NCBI GenBank assembly: GCA_037501455.1
Contig: CM074857.1
Coordinates: forward strand, 121,135,501-121,199,500
Source: Lantana camara
Taxonomy: Eukaryota; Streptophyta; Magnoliopsida; Lamiales; Verbenaceae
Length of the DNA: 64,000 nucleotides
Direction: 5' to 3'
Shown here: piece after piece, positions 1 through 10,262 of the stretch
Position numbering within the stretch: position 1 is the stretch's first letter
Layout: each line of letters opens with the position of its first letter
Made by a program: the position numbers and the translations under genes
Notes under the pieces: model-generated
What the model was told of the DNA's origin: nothing
Seen by the model: only the letters and a program-made list of their open reading frames with translations
Databases searched by the model: none

Positions 1-3000
1 AACAAATCGGCCACTGCCTGAGCCTGTATGGTTGTACGGGGCTCGAAAGAGATATCAAACTGACTCAGCTCAATTGCCCATTTAATTAACCTTCCCGAAA
101 CATCCGGCTTAGATAGCACTTGTTTGAGTGGTTGATCTGTAAGCACTGTGATAGAGTGAGCCTGAAAATATGGCCTCAACCTTCGTGATGCGTTAACGAG
201 CGCAAAGGCAAACTTCTCAATTTCCATGTACCTTTTCTCCGCCCCCTGTAGAGTCTTGCTCAGGTAATACACCGGCATATGCTTACGCTCGCGGATTGCT
301 ACGAGGACAGCGCTCGTGGCTTCCAAAGAAACTGATAGATAGATAAACAAGCTCTCCCCTGGGATTGGCTTGGTCAACAAAGGCGCGCTCGACAGGTACT
401 GTTTCATGCTTTGCAAGGCCTTTTCGCAATCCTCGTTCCAGGTGAAATTGCGAGCGTTGCGCAAAACTTTAAAGAAGGGGAGATTCCGGTCTGCTGAGCG
501 GGAAATGAACCTATTTAGCGAAATGATCTTACCCACGAGCACCTGGACCTCTCTCAGATTGCGAGGGGAGGGTATGTCCAGGATTGCTCTAATCTTCTCG
601 GGGTTTGCCTCTATGCCACGTTGACTGACCATGTATCCCAAGAATTTTCCGCCTCGAACGCCAAAGGTGCACTTTGATGGGTTCAACTTCATCCCGTAAC
701 GACGAAGGATGTCGAAAGTCTGCTTGAGATCCTCCAGATGGGAGCGTTGGCGCTCGCTCTTGACTATCATGTCGTCCACATATACCTCCATAGATTTTCC
801 AATTTCATGCTCGAACATTCTGTTGACGAGCCGCTGATAGGTTGCTCCCGCGTTTTTGAGCCCAAATGGCATGACTTTGAAACAGTAAACACCCAAATGC
901 ACAACAAACGCAGTTTTAGGGCGATCTTCGGGCGCCATAAAGATTTGATAATATCCCTGAAAAGCGTCCATCATACTCATGAGTTCACACCCGGCTGTAG
1001 AATCTACCAACTGATCGATCCTCGGTAGTGGATAATGGTCTTTGGGGCACGCTTTGTTGAGATCCGTGAAGTCGTTGCACATACGCCACTTATTGGCGCT
1101 CTTTGGGACGAGCACCACATTGCAAAGCCATTCTGGGTACAAGATTTCCTCAATGTACTGAGCATCAAGCAATTTACCAACCTCTTCTTCGATAACCCGT
1201 TTCCTAAAACCATGAACGTCCCTCTTCTTCTGTTTGATGGGCTTGAAGGCTGGATCCACGTTCAGTCTGTGGACAATGACGCTCGGATCTATTCCGGTGA
1301 GATCAGAAGCTTTCCACGCAAAAACGTCTAGGTTCTCCCGTAGGAATTCGATCATCAAAACTTGCGAGGGCCCATCCAGGCCTGAGCCAATCTGGGTGGT
1401 TTTATCCGGGTTCCCGGGCTCCAATTCAACGGTCAAAAACTCCTCAGTGGGCTCAATTCGAGCTTCCGGCCTTGGGGCCTCTAGCGCTCGTTTTTTTCCG
1501 GTGAGCATACCCCTGGGCTCCTCACGCTCGTTTTCTGAAGATGAGCCCTCGACGGCCCCCGGTGGCCTGTTCTTTGAACACTGAACATCTCCAGGGGTCC
1601 TCTTTTTATTCTTCTTCCGGTACAGCTTGGCTCTTTTGCGCTCGGGGCCATCTTCGTTTAATTCGGGAAAGTCCACGGACTTCTTAGTAGACCCAGCTTG
1701 AATGGACTGCTTGGGCTTGTGGCTGCGAAGCGAAAGTATGTAGCACTCCCAAGCTTCTTTGACGTTACACAGAATTTCCCCAGTACCCTCGGGGGTTGGA
1801 AACTTGACTTTTTGATGATAGGTGGAAATTACGGCCTTGAAATCCATGAGGGCTGGGCGCCCAATGATGATATTGTAAGGGAGATCCACCTCAACGACGG
1901 TGTATAGGACGCTCAATGTTTTTCGCTGTGGGGCGCGACCAAAAGAGGTGGCCAAGCGAATCTGTCCGCGAGGGACAATCTCGGAACCTCCAAAACCTAC
2001 AAGGGCAGTTCTGAGAGGTTCGAGGGGGATGTTTGTTATGTTCATTTGTTGAAACGTTGAGTACGGGAGAACGTTCACAGAGCTTCCACTATCAAATAAA
2101 ACCCTCTTTACAGTGTGGTTATGAACGTCTAAACTAACCACCATGGGACAGTCAGAGGTTTTTCCTATCCCATGGGGTGTTACAATGTGTTCAAGATCTT
2201 TCTCAGTAAACCCTATGACATCATCCTCCTTCGAGCGCGACGAGTTGTCCACAGAGAGCACTGGGCGAGGGAGTGACGGGCTCTGGTTATAACTCCGTAC
2301 ATGGCGGAGGCGAGAAGCATTGGAATCGCCTCCCGAGGGCCCTCCCGCGATCATGTGAATGACCGCAAAGGGCTGGTTTTCCATATCCACCTCTTTTCCT
2401 TTGTTGCGTTCGCTGGTCTCAGGGCGCTGGCGGCGAGGACTTCGGGAGCGTGAACGGCTTCTTCTCCTTCCGAGCGCTTGGCAATGCTCATCGTACCCCT
2501 CTAGTACTTTCACAAACTCTTTGAGGTGCCCCCCGGCAATCAGCCGCTGAATTTCTTTCTCCAGGTGGCGGCATTCATTAGTATCATGCCCCTTCTGCTT
2601 ATGGAAAGCGCAGTATTTCCCCGAGCGCTTCTGAGCCTCGGTTTCTCTCAGCTTGGGCGGTCTCTTGAACAACTTCTGGTCCGCTAGAGAATATACTTCG
2701 GCAATTGGGCGGTTGAGGGGGACCCGCTCGAGCCTCCGCGGAGGGGATGAACGACGGCGAGCAGGTATTGGGCTGCGACGGTGACTCCGGTTGGGCTCCA
2801 CTTTGTCTTCGTGGGCTCTGGGGGGACGAGGGGCATTTGCCATCTTCTGTTCCCTCGCTATGTATATATCCTCGAGGGTAAAGAAGGAGTCTGCAATTTC
2901 CCGAATTTCCATCAACGAGCGTGGCTTCTTCTTGGCTACCTCCTCCACAAACTCTTTACTGACGTAATGTTTCATGTTGATGGCACCGAATAGAACGTGC

Positions 3001-4358
3001 CTCAAAAAGTCCATCGAGGGCTTTTCCACCAGCAAAATTTCCTTATTGAATCTCCCCATGAAGGACCTCAGGGTCTCGTTCGGCCCTTGGACCAGGCTAT
3101 AGAGAGCGGTCGCGGCCGGGGCCGGTGCTTTCAGCGAATTGAAGTGGCTGACAAAGGCGTCCGTCAGGTCATAGTATCCCCGGATTGAGCGCGGGGGGAG
3201 CTTTTTGTACCACTCTTGGGCCATTCCAGTGAGGGAAGTGACGAATACCTTGGCCCAGTAGTTGTCTGGATGGTCGTACAGGTGCATTAGATGCACGAAA
3301 TGGTCCAGATGTTCGGCTGGATCCGTGGTTCCATCATATCTGTTAATTGACGAGGGAATTTTACCCTTCCCTGCTCGGGTCATTAGAACTTCCTCGACGA
3401 GGGGGGAATCGCCCGCCATGATCCTGTAATCTCGCTCGTCGGGATCTTCATAGCTGGCCTCTCTTCTTCGGTGGGAAATTGGGCTGCGTGGCCATCGTGC
3501 GTCTCTGGCCTTGGACCTCTCGTCCCCCTCACGGGGGGCGTGAGACCGTGCTCGAGAGAGCTGCTCTACCACGTTTTGGAGCCCTCGAATTTGGTCTTGT
3601 ACAGCTGCTAGCTGAGGGTCACCGACATTTCTGCGGTTTGCCCTCCTTGTGGCCCTTGATTGGACCTCTTCATTATCTACGGCCACCTCATTTCGAGGGA
3701 CCCTTTCATCTCCTACAACGGGCCGTTCTTGCTGGACCCTCGGTGGGGCTTCATTCTCTTGGTTCGGTGGTTGGGGAGGCTGTTGTGCCCTTAGCGCATT
3801 TTGAGCCATTGCCAAGGGATGCGCTGGGAGCCCTCCAAGAGGTGGGGCCAGACGAGCGCTAGCCTGCGAGGGGAAATAGGCCGCCACGAAATGCTCCCAG
3901 GCGTTCTGAACGGCCTGACTTTCGCACTGCGCATATAGCGCCTGAAGTTGCTGGCTGGTAACTTGGGGCATCTCCACCCCCTGTATTTCTCTTGGCAAAG
4001 ACGTGGGGAGATTCAGAGTCCCCACCTGATACGGCTGGATCATCGGCACCATCCCGGGCATCATTCCCGGCTGCACAAATGGGTATCCCGGAGGGGGCAT
4101 GGCCATGGGATACATCCCAGAGTATGGGTAGGAAGCATGGGTGGTGTGAGTTGCAGTTGGAGCAATGGTGCTGGGTGCTCCTGCAACGTTCCCACCTAGC
4201 GGGAGATTTGTCCCCGCAGGTTCTGTGTTCTCGCCCCCGTTTCCTGCGGCTGGGGGGTTTGCTTCTCCGGCGGGGACGTTGCCTTCTGTGCTCTCCTCGT
4301 TGACGGGGGGAAGAGAGCCTCTCTCTCTTACTGCTCCTGATCTCGTCGCAGTTACCAT
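1..4358 (-). CDS. gag-pol polyprotein of Tat element 1 (partial, open)
   Basis: The start ATG is at 4358-4356 (MVTATRSG), matching the gag start of the sister element at 50912. I read gag, protease and the following linker codon by codon and saw no stop; selected stretches down to the left edge also fit. In order: a proline-rich N-terminus, a Retrotrans_gag-like domain (about 3420-3050), an Arg/Ser-rich tail, a zinc knuckle of form C-x2-H-x4-H-x4-C (about 2620-2570), an aspartic protease with DSGSS (about 2095-2080), and RT with YVDD (about 790-765). The window edge falls in the RNase H connection. Unlike the other two elements, gag has no frameshift near its N-terminus. Product: virus-like-particle protein plus replication enzymes. 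Confidence 0.9.
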   Translation of the reverse strand, partial: MVTATRSGAVRERGSLPPVNEESTEGNVPAGEANPPAAGNGGENTEPAGTNLPLGGNVAGAPSTIAPTATHTTHASYPYSGMYPMAMPPPGYPFVQPGMMPGMVPMIQPYQVGTLNLPTSLPREIQGVEMPQVTSQQLQALYAQCESQAVQNAWEHFVAAYFPSQASARLAPPLGGLPAHPLAMAQNALRAQQPPQPPNQENEAPPRVQQERPVVGDERVPRNEVAVDNEEVQSRATRRANRRNVGDPQLAAVQDQIRGLQNVVEQLSRARSHAPREGDERSKARDARWPRSPISHRRREASYEDPDERDYRIMAGDSPLVEEVLMTRAGKGKIPSSINRYDGTTDPAEHLDHFVHLMHLYDHPDNYWAKVFVTSLTGMAQEWYKKLPPRSIRGYYDLTDAFVSHFNSLKAPAPAATALYSLVQGPNETLRSFMGRFNKEILLVEKPSMDFLRHVLFGAINMKHYVSKEFVEEVAKKKPRSLMEIREIADSFFTLEDIYIAREQKMANAPRPPRAHEDKVEPNRSHRRSPIPARRRSSPPRRLERVPLNRPIAEVYSLADQKLFKRPPKLRETEAQKRSGKYCAFHKQKGHDTNECRHLEKEIQRLIAGGHLKEFVKVLEGYDEHCQALGRRRSRSRSRSPRRQRPETSERNKGKEVDMENQPFAVIHMIAGGPSGGDSNASRLRHVRSYNQSPSLPRPVLSVDNSSRSKEDDVIGFTEKDLEHIVTPHGIGKTSDCPMVVSLDVHNHTVKRVLFDSGSSVNVLPYSTFQQMNITNIPLEPLRTALVGFGGSEIVPRGQIRLATSFGRAPQRKTLSVLYTVVEVDLPYNIIIGRPALMDFKAVISTYHQKVKFPTPEGTGEILCNVKEAWECYILSLRSHKPKQSIQAGSTKKSVDFPELNEDGPERKRAKLYRKKNKKRTPGDVQCSKNRPPGAVEGSSSENEREEPRGMLTGKKRALEAPRPEARIEPTEEFLTVELEPGNPDKTTQIGSGLDGPSQVLMIEFLRENLDVFAWKASDLTGIDPSVIVHRLNVDPAFKPIKQKKRDVHGFRKRVIEEEVGKLLDAQYIEEILYPEWLCNVVLVPKSANKWRMCNDFTDLNKACPKDHYPLPRIDQLVDSTAGCELMSMMDAFQGYYQIFMAPEDRPKTAFVVHLGVYCFKVMPFGLKNAGATYQRLVNRMFEHEIGKSMEVYVDDMIVKSERQRSHLEDLKQTFDILRRYGMKLNPSKCTFGVRGGKFLGYMVSQRGIEANPEKIRAILDIPSPRNLREVQVLVGKIISLNRFISRSADRNLPFFKVLRNARNFTWNEDCEKALQSMKQYLSSAPLLTKPIPGESLFIYLSVSLEATSAVLVAIRERKHMPVYYLSKTLQGAEKRYMEIEKFAFALVNASRRLRPYFQAHSITVLTDQPLKQVLSKPDVSGRLIKWAIELSQFDISFEPRTTIQAQAVADL

Positions 4359-4437
4359 GATTCGAGACTTGGGTGTTACTTTTCAATTAGCTTTCAGAGG
4401 AAGAAACTGGCAATACCAAAGATGGTGGTGATGGTTT

Positions 4438-4453
4438 CCCACAGACGGCGCCA
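4438..4453 (-). other. tRNA primer-binding site of element 1
   Basis: The minus strand reads TGGCGCCGTCTGTGGG, four bases after the LTR end. The first bases have the TGG form expected to pair with a tRNA CCA end. I do not assign the tRNA. Confidence 0.75.
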
Positions 4454-4457
4454 AAAA

Positions 4458-5306
4458 TGATGGTGCTGAAACTTATGAAGGATTTGAACACCAAACACTT
4501 TAGAATTTGTTGATAGGAAGGAAGACCATCACAGGCACAGGAGCCTCAGGAACTGGGTTTCCAATGAGTGTGGGTTCTTCCAGCTAGGATAACACCAAGA
4601 AATCGTGCAGTGAGAATGCAGAAAAGGGTGAGATTCAGGAAGCTTTTGGAGAAGTTGCAGAGGAAAAATGGTGCCCAGTTCAATACGTAGTATTTTCAGT
4701 GAGGAAGATGACTTGGGAGATAATGCAAGTGTTCTCTCTTATTTATATGTTAGGGACAGGGGTAAATGGGTAAACTGACCATGTGGTCCCAAACCTGTGT
4801 TGCCCTAACACGCGTCAGCCTTTGGTGGGACGAGAATGACATTCCCGAAAAGGAGACGGCGTGTCAGGTGTACTGTGCACTGTACCTTTGTGTCAGAGGT
4901 TGTTGACGAGGGTCGTGTGGGATGAGGGACTAATGTCTTCTCCTGACGGCTAGGATCCACCGTATGAGAGGTGGAGTCATCCTGAGCGTTGATGACGCTC
5001 GAGAAATCCACGGATGGGCTCCCCACGGTAGATGACCTTTGAGCGATGAGATCCCGAGCGTCAATCGTGGGACCCTTTGTAGGTGCTTCCCTATGAAGGG
5101 TAACCATGAGGGCCGAGACACGAGCGTCAGGCTCGTCGGATCTGGACTTTACCGGAGTAGGCGTTCGAGGCTTGACGGTCTATCCTTATTTACAGATGAG
5201 TGGGCTGGGAAGGCCCACGAGCCCTTCAAGGCGAGCGTCCGGGATTTAGTCAGCGACATGCTGACACGTGGACGGCTCTGATTTGAGAGTGTTTTTAGGC
5301 CTCATC
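4458..5306 (-). repeat. 5' LTR of Tat element 1 (849 bp)
   Basis: On the minus strand it starts TGATGAGGCC and ends CACCATCA, giving the TGATG/CATCA termini shared by all three Tat elements here. The last ~80 bp (U5 side) resembles the LTR at 49951-50811, but U3 is strongly diverged apart from an AGCCGTCCACGTGTC block near its start. It contains four CGAGCG/CGCTCG hexamers. Confidence 0.9.
4740..4747 (-). promoter_or_regulatory. LTR TATA box
   Basis: The minus strand reads TATAAATA, at the same relative place as the TATA boxes at 50513-50520 and 28161-28169 in the other LTRs. Probable core promoter for the genomic transcript. Confidence 0.7.
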
Positions 5307-5339
5307 AACCACAACCCCTAAATTAAAAATGGTTTTTAC

Positions 5340-5371
<32 letters not shown>

Positions 5372-5707
5372 CAAATTGGGTCAATCGCCCGTGGAATGGT
5401 CCGAGCCGGTTTTTAACCGGTTTTGGACTGGTTCGCCCCAATCAGCACTAGTTCGATTAAGGACTGGTTTTGGGGGGCTGCCGGTCACTAGTTGAACCGA
5501 TCCGGGTTTTAGCCATTGTCTTTGGTCTCTATCTCTTTCTGGGCCTAATGAAAAAAAAGGTTCGTGTGCACAAGCCCCAACTATAATCTGGACTGTATTG
5601 GGCTCGTGGAAGTTCATATTGGGCTGGACTTAGTAGTTTCTTTCTTTCTTTTTTTTTTTTTTTTTTTTAACTTAAGAGTTTTAAATTTTAATATAATTGT
5701 CAAAACT
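5307..5707. other. Non-coding: poly-A run and low-complexity DNA
   Basis: Outside the LTR there is a run of about 28 A near 5343-5371. About 150 bp of CCGGTT-rich degenerate sequence follows, then a poly-T run at 5648-5668. No gene seen. Confidence 0.6.
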
Positions 5708-5819
5708 TTTTTTTTTTTTTTTTTTAAAACACACACACCCCAAGTGACCCAAGGGATTCGAACCCGGGACCTTGTCTTCGAGAAAGAACCCTCAGACCAC
5801 TTGACCAACCCCTGTTGGC
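5708..5819 (-). mobile_element. tRNA-derived SINE, copy 1
   Basis: The minus strand has a tRNA-like head with an A-box-like stretch (TGGTCAAGTGG) and a B box (GGTTCGAATCC), ending in a poly-A tail seen as T17 on the plus strand. Flanking 17-bp direct repeats (5691-5707 and 5820-5836, ATATAATTRTCAAAACT, one mismatch) are the target-site duplication. Same family as 45077-45179 and related to 49275-49391. Confidence 0.85.
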
Positions 5820-5836
5820 ATATAATTATCAAAACT

Positions 5837-8800
5837 TGACCAATCATGGAAAATAAATTTATTAAATAAAATTTGAATTTGAATAGTCCATATGGATCGA
5901 GTCTGATCATACCACTAAGGTGTAAAGTTCGTCGAACCTCTAACCTATACCACTTGGTGGTTAATATTTAATATCAGTATTTTCAAATTATTACTACTAA
6001 AATATCATAAAAATTAAATTTAAATAGAGAATTCTTTGTGGGGTTTTTTCCTTAAAAAAAAAAAAGGGAAAAAAAGGGGTTTGTTGGGATTATGAAGAAA
6101 GAGATCAAGCAAATGATAATGATTAGGGATCTACCTAATCGTTATTCATGTTTGACATACTTTAACCAACTTGGTACGTAAATGGCCTTATTTTTCTCAG
6201 TCGTCCCCATCACGATACAGCAGCGTTTGGTGTCATCTATGGCCCAATTCTCATGTCACCACTACAGGGCCCTAAACGTCGTGGGCCTTCTCCCTTCTGT
6301 AATGGTAAATTGACAAGCTAGTCCAAACAATCGTACAATCACTAGAAAGCGACGCATGACCAACAAATATGATTAATATGAGTGTGTAGCAAAAATTTCT
6401 TTATTTTATTATGGAATTGCGAATTGAAAGTCTTTTACTCTTTTTCTTTTTTTGGTTTAGCCATTTTTTCGAGTTCAGGTATCGCAGAGCAGAGTTATTG
6501 GGCAATTCTTCCAACTAAATTACTCTATTTCGTAGGGATCAATATAAGGGCGATCCTTCCAACCAAATTATAGAGATTAATATAGAGGCAATTCTCTCTA
6601 CCTGATTAACCGATAGTCCATTGACGGGGCCAAAATCTGAACCTCATGTTCATAAGTTTAGGTATTAAAGAAATTAATATGGGACGATCTGATAGACAAT
6701 TAATCCATAGTCCATTTACGAGGACAGAATAATTGAGTAATTGATTGTGGACCTATTTGCAATACATTTAACTTTTTTGTCTTTTTTGATATATGTTATT
6801 GACCTAGGTTTCACAGGAAAAATTGAAAGATAGTAAAGGTCACACTAGTTAGCTCAACCAAAACATTTATTTTTCCACGATACTCCAATTACTTAAGTCT
6901 CTTCAACATTACAAAATTTGACTCGTATGCACACTCAACTGGATTCATAAAAATCATTTTTTTTAATGTGTGTGCCATTTGATGATATATAGTTTTCTTG
7001 AGACTTCTGGAACCCGACGACCCATAGTTCGTACCCGGCCACGAAAAACAAAAAAATATGAAAATCCAAATTCCATCTGAATTCTAACATATTAATGGGT
7101 CCGATGAAAATTTGTGAGAAATAACATACATATGTGTTAACGTTTTATTTTACTTTTGAATTTATAAAAGTTCATTATATTTTTATTTAAATAGGTAACG
7201 TTTTTATCAAATCGGATTCGATCTAAATTCATCTAAATTTAATATTGATAAATTCGGGTACTAAAGATTCTAAGTCCCACTAGCTGACATCCTTAATTGG
7301 TTTCTATTTTGTATATATAAGTTTCCTACTGTTGGAATATAAAGTGAAATTCAATATGTGAATATCTTGTAAATGTCGGTGCTAATAGTGAATCTATTTA
7401 TGAATTCTTTTTGAAGTATTTTTGCTTCATAAGAATAAAGAAATAATTATTATTATTATTATTATTGATAATACGCTATGATGCACCTATACGAACAAGA
7501 TTGATACAACATAATATGATATTAGTAGGGGCAATACCACAACCACTAAAAATTTCGATAAAATTTTTTATATATAGTGATATTTATTTGAATATTGATT
7601 AACTTATAATTATTATTAACTTATAATTATTATTTTGACCCCTAATTAAATTTCAAACAATGTACTTTATCCGTATTCAATACTATATCTTTTTTATTAA
7701 GAATTAAAAGTTTTTGACTTAGTAATTGTCAAAACTAAAATCCCCCTAAATTTAAATACCAAAACATCAATCTTTTAAAGATTAAACACATGACAAAATA
7801 TCTTTCTTTTTTTTTTTTTTGGAAAAACACACAACATGGTACTTCCAGAAGCTCCAACACCTTTCTGGGAGTCACATCCTAAACTTCCAAATCAACGTGG
7901 AGATTATCTCCCATCTTCGCCAGTATATAATAAATGTTATATGTATATATTATATTAAATATAATTTAAGTTTCGAATATGAAAATAATTAAAAGTCTGA
8001 AAACTTTTGTTATGATGTGCAGATCACTTTATGAAAAAATCAATTGTATTTTATTTTTATGCAAGGAAAAATTAGTGTAATATATCTTATTATATAGATA
8101 ATGTATCATATAATATAGAGAGATAAAAATATCATATCACGTCGGTAATTTTAATCAAAACCTAACTTTGTTAAATTAATATCACAAAAAATTCTAATTT
8201 TCAATACATATTGTTTTAATAAAATGTTGTGAATTCGAATCTTAATTTCGAATATAAAAGATTTAATAGTTTTTTTTATTTAACTGTTTATATTTTAACT
8301 TACCTATAATTTACCAAAAGAATTAATTATTACACTCTCGATAGTGGATATTATAATCCCAAAATAAATTTTAGTTTTTTTTTTTTTTTAAATAAGGGAC
8401 ACGTGAAGACTTTAATTTGAGAAAAAATATTGAGAGTAAATTGAAGGGAATACTAATCGTCGAAAACAATTATAATCTATGAATTGTAGTGTCAAGTTAT
8501 TATTATTTTTTTAATACATTAATATATTAAGACCAAGAAATTTTCAGGCCGATTGATAAAAAGTCCTGAATGCGCTCCGGTGAGCATCCCTAATAAGACC
8601 TCCTATAGCTGTCGTTTCGGATATGCCATAAAAATTATTGTCCTTATCGAGTTTCACCCAATATTTTTAACCGTGATAAATTTGCAACACCACACGATCT
8701 GATATGTTTACAAGTATAGTACACTACAGTGTGTCATATGTAATACATAACTTCTATGATTGTTTTGTAACAGTGTCCAGCACTACATAAACGTTTCAAA

Positions 8801-9290
8801 GTTGAACATTTGCTTTGTCAGAGTGGGTCAAGTAGTCAATATTCACACACTACCAAACGCCACTGGCTAATGTAAGCGTAACAGAGGAAATAAACATAAA
8901 TAATTGTTGTGGAATCATTCTTGTACGATGTAGCACAAGTAATTAAAAAGAGTCAATTATAATTACTATACAATAAAGTATTTTCATAAAAATATTATTT
9001 AATATATTCAAATTAAAAAAAATAATTGTTTAGACTTATAATTTATGATACTTTTAAAAATATTATTTTATCATATCGTATTAAAATAAAATAAAATAAA
9101 AATTATATTATCATATTCACATCATATTTATATTCATGTATTATAACCAAAAAGTGCACATATTTTCCCAAGACGACCATATCCAATGGGGTCCCCTAAA
9201 CTTTCTGTCCTCACAATCAATGTGGAAAATAATGAAAAAATAAATAAATTAAGCAAATAATTTGAGCAATACACCAATAGCTTAGTTGTG
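5837..9290. other. AT-rich intergenic DNA upstream of GME
   Basis: No coding potential found. Contents include an (ATT)n microsatellite at 7443-7466, poly-T runs near 7808-7821 and 8378-8390, and imperfect short repeats around 6480-6730 (caattcttccaac-like). Nothing else assignable. Confidence 0.6.
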
Positions 9291-9294
9291 TGTG

Positions 9295-9341
9295 TTTATA
9301 CATAGCGCACACGAAGAGCAGAGATCTGCTCGATATAAAGA
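9295..9341 (+). promoter_or_regulatory. Candidate core promoter of GME
   Basis: Two TATA-like motifs, TTTATACATA (9295-9304) and GATATAAAG (9332-9340), lie just upstream of the proposed 5' leader exon. Either would place transcription start between about 9325 and 9370. Inference from position only. Confidence 0.4.
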
Positions 9342-10262
9342 GAGATCATTGCAGCATTTGTGTTTCTTGCGGGCTGCGGCAATCGCTTCCATATCTGCCC
9401 ACCTGAAAGTTGGAACTTGTCAAGGTGATTAAATCTTGGCTCTTTATTAACTTCGACGGTTTATGCTCTGTTTTCTTGATTGAAATTCATGTAGCCTGTT
9501 GCTGGGATTGTCACGAATCGTTAGTTTTTTAAATGGGTTTTGAGAATTTCTGGGTTTTTTTAAGTTTTATCGGACATTGAGAGGCTTTGTTGGCATATGT
9601 TTGTGCATACTCTGTTTCTTGAAATGGGAACGAACTGAATTAGTGGAAGATATTGTGGTTAAGAATTTCTCTCATTGTGCTGTATTTTGAATATTTTGGT
9701 TTCAATGAGTTTGGTGGGTTGAGGTAGAGGATTTCGTGAGCTGATGCCAGTTTGTTCTGCTTCATCTGTAGCAAACTTGGTTGAGTATATGTTTTCAATT
9801 TTGCATGTAATAGCAGAGACGAGTTGATTTCTTTCAGCATATCCATGTAATTACTTTAGCTTTAATCCTTTCCTTTCCTTTCTTAATCCCTTTGGTAGGA
9901 ATCTCTTAGCTTTCTATTTGCACCATTGGTTAATTTCAACATTAAGCCTCTACCCTGCATTTTAATGATATTTTTACTTGTTGAATCCATTGAAGATTTT
10001 TGCTATGTTAATTTTCGTTGTCATGGATATTGTTGCATGTATTGGTCTGATGGAGTTTGTTTACTCATGGATCCGGTTGAGATAGCAGTTTTTTTTATGA
10101 AAAAAAAAATCCTTTTATCTTTGTTAGTTTGCCTTATTCGATTCTCGTATCTTTTTGACATCACAACCGAATTCTGCAACCACAATCCAATACTAGATAC
10201 CCTTCATTTGGTTTGTTTGGTTGGCTGGTTCTAAACCTTGGCCCCTGCTGCTTGCTTGCAGA
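9330..10262 (+). other. GME: GME 5' leader with an intron
   Basis: A non-coding exon appears to end at 9424 (donor CAAG|GTGATT at 9425). The intron ends at the acceptor TTGCTTGCAG at 10252-10261, two bases before the start codon at 10263. This gives an 837-bp leader intron. The acceptor is strong; the donor and exon start are inferred. Confidence 0.55.

Larger units (their letters stand above)
1..5306 (-). mobile_element. Tat-lineage Ty3/Gypsy retrotransposon, 5' part (element 1)
   Basis: LTR retrotransposon read on the minus strand. Its 5' LTR is at 4458-5306, a primer-binding site follows at 4438-4453, and gag-pol runs from 4358 off the left edge. The rest of pol, the antisense gene and the 3' LTR lie outside the window. 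Lineage is inferred from close similarity to the complete element at 49951-62466, which has the two RNase H domains typical of Tat. The 5 bp beyond the LTR (accac, 5307-5311) would be one copy of the target-site duplication; the partner cannot be seen. Confidence 0.93.

Noticed and set aside
5381..5617. 78-codon minus-strand frame with repeated NRT/TGS-like words
   Set aside because: It comes from short CCGGTT-type repeats in low-complexity DNA.
5708..5819. tRNA gene suggested by A/B boxes
   Set aside because: No cloverleaf; the poly-A tail and target-site duplication show a SINE. The same holds for 45077, 49275 and 44295.
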